Positions 61,367 to 64,000 of a stretch of DNA of 64,000 nt are shown in pieces. The translations under genes were made by a program, and so were the position numbers. Source of the stretch: Oscillospiraceae bacterium (GTDB lineage: Bacteria; Bacillota; Clostridia; Oscillospirales; Ruminococcaceae); NCBI GenBank assembly GCA_017847885.1, contig JAGAUA010000020.1:1-64000 (forward strand), given 5' to 3'. Each line of letters opens with the position of its first letter. Positions within the stretch are counted from its first letter, which is position 1. The notes below the pieces were generated by a model. The model was not told the origin of the DNA. It ran no database searches and saw only the letters and a list, made by a program, of their open reading frames with translations.

Positions 61367-62791
61367 ATGTTTGATAATTTGCATGAAGAGTGCGGCGTTT
61401 TCGGTATATTTGAAAGCAAGCCGTCTCATGTTGCAGCCTCGGTTTACCTTGCCCTCTACTCTTTGCAGCACAGAGGGCAGGAAAGCTGCGGAATTGCGGT
61501 AAGCGACGACGGCGTTTTCAGACATATGAAGGGCGACGGACTTGTCCCCGATGTTTTTACCCAGGACGCTCTCGACCATCTCGGTACGGGAAATATCGCG
61601 ATAGGTCATGTGAGATACTCCACAACGGGTGGCAAGAACATCAACAATATTCAGCCCCTTGTTATACGCCACATAAAGGGTAATCTGGCGCTTGCCCATA
61701 ACGGAAACCTTGTGAACGCCTACGACCTGCGAAGCGGCTTTGAAATGTCGGGAGCGATTTTCCACGGCACCTCCGATACCGAGTCGATAGCGTATGCGAT
61801 AGTTTCCGAACGTCTGCACTGCGCTTCAACGGAAGAAGCGGTTGAGAAAGCGATGTACAAGATAAAAGGCGCATATTCCTGCGTGCTTATGACCGCAACA
61901 AAGCTTATCGCTTTCCGCGACCCAATGGGCTTCCGTCCCCTTTGCATAGGCAAGACCGACGACGGCGCATGGGTAGTTGCTTCCGAGTCCTGCGCAGTAG
62001 AAACCGTGGGCGCGACCTTTGTTCGGGACGTAAAGCCCGGCGAGATAGTTGTGATAAGCAGCGACGGCGTAAGCTCCATCGAGACCCACTGCGGAAACAA
62101 AGGCGCTATGTGCGTGTTTGAGTACATCTACTTTGCAAGACCCGATTCCGTTATCGAAGGCTCTTCGGTACACAGGGCAAGGGTCAGGGCAGGAGAGTTC
62201 CTTGCAGAGGAAAGCCCAGTTGACGCGGACATCGTGATAGGCGTTCCCGATTCGGGAATTGACGCTGCAATGGGCTTTGCAAATAAAAGCGGAATACCCT
62301 ACGGCATAGGCTTTATCAAAAACAAATATATCGGAAGAAGCTTTATTCAGCCCGACCAGCACCAGCGCGAGGACGCGGTGAAAATAAAGCTGAACGTGAT
62401 ACGTGAAAATATCAAGGGCAAACGGGTAATAATGATAGACGATTCGATAGTAAGGGGAACGACCTGCGCGAGAATTGTAAAGCTTCTCAGGGACGCAGGC
62501 GCGGCGGAGGTCCATGTGCGGATATCCTCGCCGCCGTTCAAGCACCCTTGCTATTTCGGAACAGACGTTGATTCCGAAGACAAGCTTATCGCCTGTCAGT
62601 ATGACAGCATAGACGATATAGCAAAAGCTATCGGCGCAGATTCGCTGGCGTACCTTTCGGTTAGCGCAACTCACAAGCTTGCCGATAAAGCTTCCTGCGG
62701 ATTTTGCGACGGCTGCTTCACGGGCAATTACCCCGTTGAAGTACCAAAGGGACAGCAAAAAAATAAGTTTGAGGAAAAGATACATAAATAA
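61367..62791 (+). CDS. purF: Amidophosphoribosyltransferase
   Basis: Transfers the glutamine amide to PRPP, the first committed step of purine synthesis. ATG 61367 follows AGGAGC. The 474-aa protein has a short propeptide (MFDNLHEE) before the N-terminal nucleophile Cys of CGVFGI, then HRGQESCGIA, and the PRPP loop VIMIDDSIVRGTTCARIV. The late Cys-rich ASCGFCDGCFTGNYP segment may bind 4Fe-4S as in Bacillus PurF. It starts 14 bases after glnN ends. No other pur gene is adjacent. Confidence 0.95.
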   Translation: MFDNLHEECGVFGIFESKPSHVAASVYLALYSLQHRGQESCGIAVSDDGVFRHMKGDGLVPDVFTQDALDHLGTGNIAIGHVRYSTTGGKNINNIQPLVIRHIKGNLALAHNGNLVNAYDLRSGFEMSGAIFHGTSDTESIAYAIVSERLHCASTEEAVEKAMYKIKGAYSCVLMTATKLIAFRDPMGFRPLCIGKTDDGAWVVASESCAVETVGATFVRDVKPGEIVVISSDGVSSIETHCGNKGAMCVFEYIYFARPDSVIEGSSVHRARVRAGEFLAEESPVDADIVIGVPDSGIDAAMGFANKSGIPYGIGFIKNKYIGRSFIQPDQHQREDAVKIKLNVIRENIKGKRVIMIDDSIVRGTTCARIVKLLRDAGAAEVHVRISSPPFKHPCYFGTDVDSEDKLIACQYDSIDDIAKAIGADSLAYLSVSATHKLADKASCGFCDGCFTGNYPVEVPKGQQKNKFEEKIHK

Positions 62792-62799
62792 TTGTAAGC

Positions 62800-62840
62800 A
62801 AAGGAGCTTACAGATCGGGTAGGGGTCTGTATGCTCCTTT
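62800..62840 (+). terminator. Two-part hairpin after purF
   Basis: AAAGGAGC (62800-62807) pairs with GCTCCTTT (62833-62840), with ACAGATC/GGTCTGT inside. No T-run follows, so termination efficiency is uncertain. Confidence 0.45.
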
Positions 62841-62841
62841 G

Positions 62842-62943
62842 ATACTAATAACCAATAAAAGTGTAGACAAAAAATCTGCGCAAAATCCATATATGCAAGC
62901 TTTTGCTTGATTTTTTGTACACTTTTTAATTGGTTATTAGTAT
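62842..62943. repeat. 102-bp near-perfect inverted repeat between purF and amt
   Basis: The ends ATACTAATAACCAAT (62842-62856) and ATTGGTTATTAGTAT (62929-62943) are 15-bp perfect inverted repeats. Pairing continues inward (AAAAGTGTA with TACACTTTTT, CAAAAAATC with GATTTTTTG), leaving a short centre holding GCAAGCTTTTGC. Overall it folds as one long hairpin of about 30 bp. The shape fits a MITE-like element or a very long attenuator. No coding sequence was seen. Confidence 0.7.
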
Positions 62944-62967
62944 GATATATATTTGGAGGGTGGTATT

Positions 62968-64000
62968 ATGGATATCAATGAAATCATCAGCACCATCGAC
63001 ACGGAAGTGTTCGGTATATGGTTCCTGATCGGCGCGGCGCTTGTATTCTTTATGCAGGCAGGCTTCGCAATGGTTGAAACAGGCTTTACAAGAGCAAAGA
63101 ACGCAGGTAACATCATAATGAAGAACCTTATGGACTTCTGTATCGGTGTTCCGATGTTCGTTTTCATCGGCTACGGACTTCTCCTCGGCGATGATATCGG
63201 AGGAATTATCGGCAAGCCAAGCCTTGCGATCTTCTCGAATTATTCCGAGTTTAACTGGTCGGCATTTGTTTTCAACATGGTTTTCTGCGCAACAACGGCA
63301 ACAATCGTTTCCGGTGCAATGGCAGAAAGAACAAAGTTCATTTCCTATTGTATTTATTCGGGAATAATCAGTGCGCTTATCTATCCTATCGAGGCACACT
63401 GGATATGGGGCGGCGGCTGGCTTGCACAGCTTGGCTTCCACGACTTTGCAGGTTCCTGCGCAATCCACATGGTCGGCGGTATCTCCGCACTTATCGGCGC
63501 AAAGATTCTTGGACCACGTATCGGCAAGTTCATTACCGATAAGGACGGCAAGATCACAAAGGTAAACGCAATTCCGGGTCACTCCCTTACACTTGGCGCT
63601 CTGGGCTGCTTTATTCTCTGGTTTGGCTGGTACGGCTTTAACGGCGCAGCTGCAACAACAGGTCCTCAGCTTGGCTCTATCTTCCTTACCACAACGATCG
63701 CTCCTGCGGTTGCAACAGTAGTATGTATGATATTCACATGGGTAAAATATGGCAAGCCCGACGTTTCAATGTGCCTTAACGCTTCCCTTGCAGGTCTTGT
63801 AGGTATCACCGCAGGCTGCGACGTTATGGACGCATTCGGCTCAACAATGGTAGGCGTTGTATCAGGTCTGCTGGTAGTATTCGGCGTATGGCTCCTTGAT
63901 AACGTGCTCCACATCGACGACCCTGTGGGTGCAGTTGCAGTACATATGATGAACGGCATCTGGGGTACTCTCGCAGTTGGTCTTTTCGCAACCGAGACAG
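62968..64000 (+). CDS. amt: Ammonium transporter, 5' part (runs off the window)
   Basis: ATG 62968 follows GGAGGG. The frame is open to the end of the window, giving 344 codons. The product has the Amt/MEP pattern: FMQAGFAMVETGFTRAKN, FCATTATIVSGAMAER, the Asp/His region AGSCAIHMVGG and LWFGWYGFNGA, with HIDDPVGAVAVHMMNG near the edge. Both pore His are visible (IHMVG and VHMMNG). It imports ammonium for glnN. No glnK is visible; it may lie beyond the window. Confidence 0.95.
   Translation, partial: MDINEIISTIDTEVFGIWFLIGAALVFFMQAGFAMVETGFTRAKNAGNIIMKNLMDFCIGVPMFVFIGYGLLLGDDIGGIIGKPSLAIFSNYSEFNWSAFVFNMVFCATTATIVSGAMAERTKFISYCIYSGIISALIYPIEAHWIWGGGWLAQLGFHDFAGSCAIHMVGGISALIGAKILGPRIGKFITDKDGKITKVNAIPGHSLTLGALGCFILWFGWYGFNGAAATTGPQLGSIFLTTTIAPAVATVVCMIFTWVKYGKPDVSMCLNASLAGLVGITAGCDVMDAFGSTMVGVVSGLLVVFGVWLLDNVLHIDDPVGAVAVHMMNGIWGTLAVGLFATET

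Noticed and set aside
62800..62840. Two-part hairpin after purF as a riboswitch or ANTAR target for amt
   Set aside because: The inner loop has seven bases without the A/G signature and no aptamer class fits; best read as a terminator-like hairpin.

Overview
The window reads as a chromosomal segment of an anaerobic, spore-forming, plant-fibre-degrading Firmicute, most like Ruminococcus and relatives (Oscillospirales/Clostridia). The evidence is the complete spoIIIAA-AH sporulation operon followed by the Clostridia-style order asp23, nusB, kae1-like, xseA, xseB, ispA, dxs, tlyA, nadK, argR, recN; a type III glutamine synthetase; secreted GH44 and GH5 glucanases; a type III pantothenate kinase; and strong AGGAGG ribosome sites with frequent TTG/GTG starts. 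No rRNA or tRNA gene and no insertion sequence was recognised.

Region by region: 1-3380 is a long CRISPR array of 52 repeats and 51 complete spacers. Its leader and cas genes lie outside the window. At 3346-4662 there is a small accessory patch on the minus strand: a degenerate MNT-type nucleotidyltransferase, a HEPN protein, a small unknown protein, gene debris, and an ORF that runs into the last CRISPR repeat. At 4693-13327 lies a minus-strand fatty-acid synthesis operon (fabH, small membrane gene, fabG, fabF, accB, fabZ, accC, zinc-ribbon membrane gene, accD, accA, acpP), with fabD divergent. 13577-19401 holds a glycosyltransferase, aroE, a membrane protein, a flavodoxin-like protein, an amber-interrupted cupin gene and an MFS exporter. 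The exporter is preceded by a leader peptide and alternative hairpins that look like a ribosome-dependent attenuator. 19553-23329 holds guaA and two divergent transport genes. 23444-27732 holds a membrane-anchored GH44 glucanase and a diguanylate cyclase. 27779-30600 is a CoA module (coaX and a pantothenate-type ECF S component facing coaBC). 30651-32438 is a manganese-riboswitch operon (mntP plus a cation exchanger). 32503-40832 holds a D,D-carboxypeptidase-like protein altered in all three catalytic motifs, then pgi, a P-loop protein, yceD-rpmF, a radical-SAM/PDZ protein, der, plsY and gpsA. 41013-45753 is the spoIIIA operon. 45850-57081 is the asp23-to-nadA housekeeping run. 57129-58808 is a secreted GH5 glucanase on the minus strand, with an apparent carbohydrate-binding insertion inside its barrel. 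59144 to the end is a glutamine/ammonium cluster: glnN, purF and the start of amt.

The genes form coherent modules. acc and fab genes make acyl-ACP, which plsY and gpsA can use for phospholipid synthesis. GH44 and GH5 attack beta-glucans outside the cell. glnN, purF and amt link ammonium uptake to glutamine use. The most unusual signals are the attenuator before the MFS gene, the carboxypeptidase-like protein with altered catalytic motifs, the hexaloop hairpin before glnN, the 102-bp inverted repeat before amt, the in-barrel insertion in the GH5 enzyme, and the mixed CRISPR/toxin-antitoxin edge. All functional statements rest on motif recognition by eye; no database search was run.
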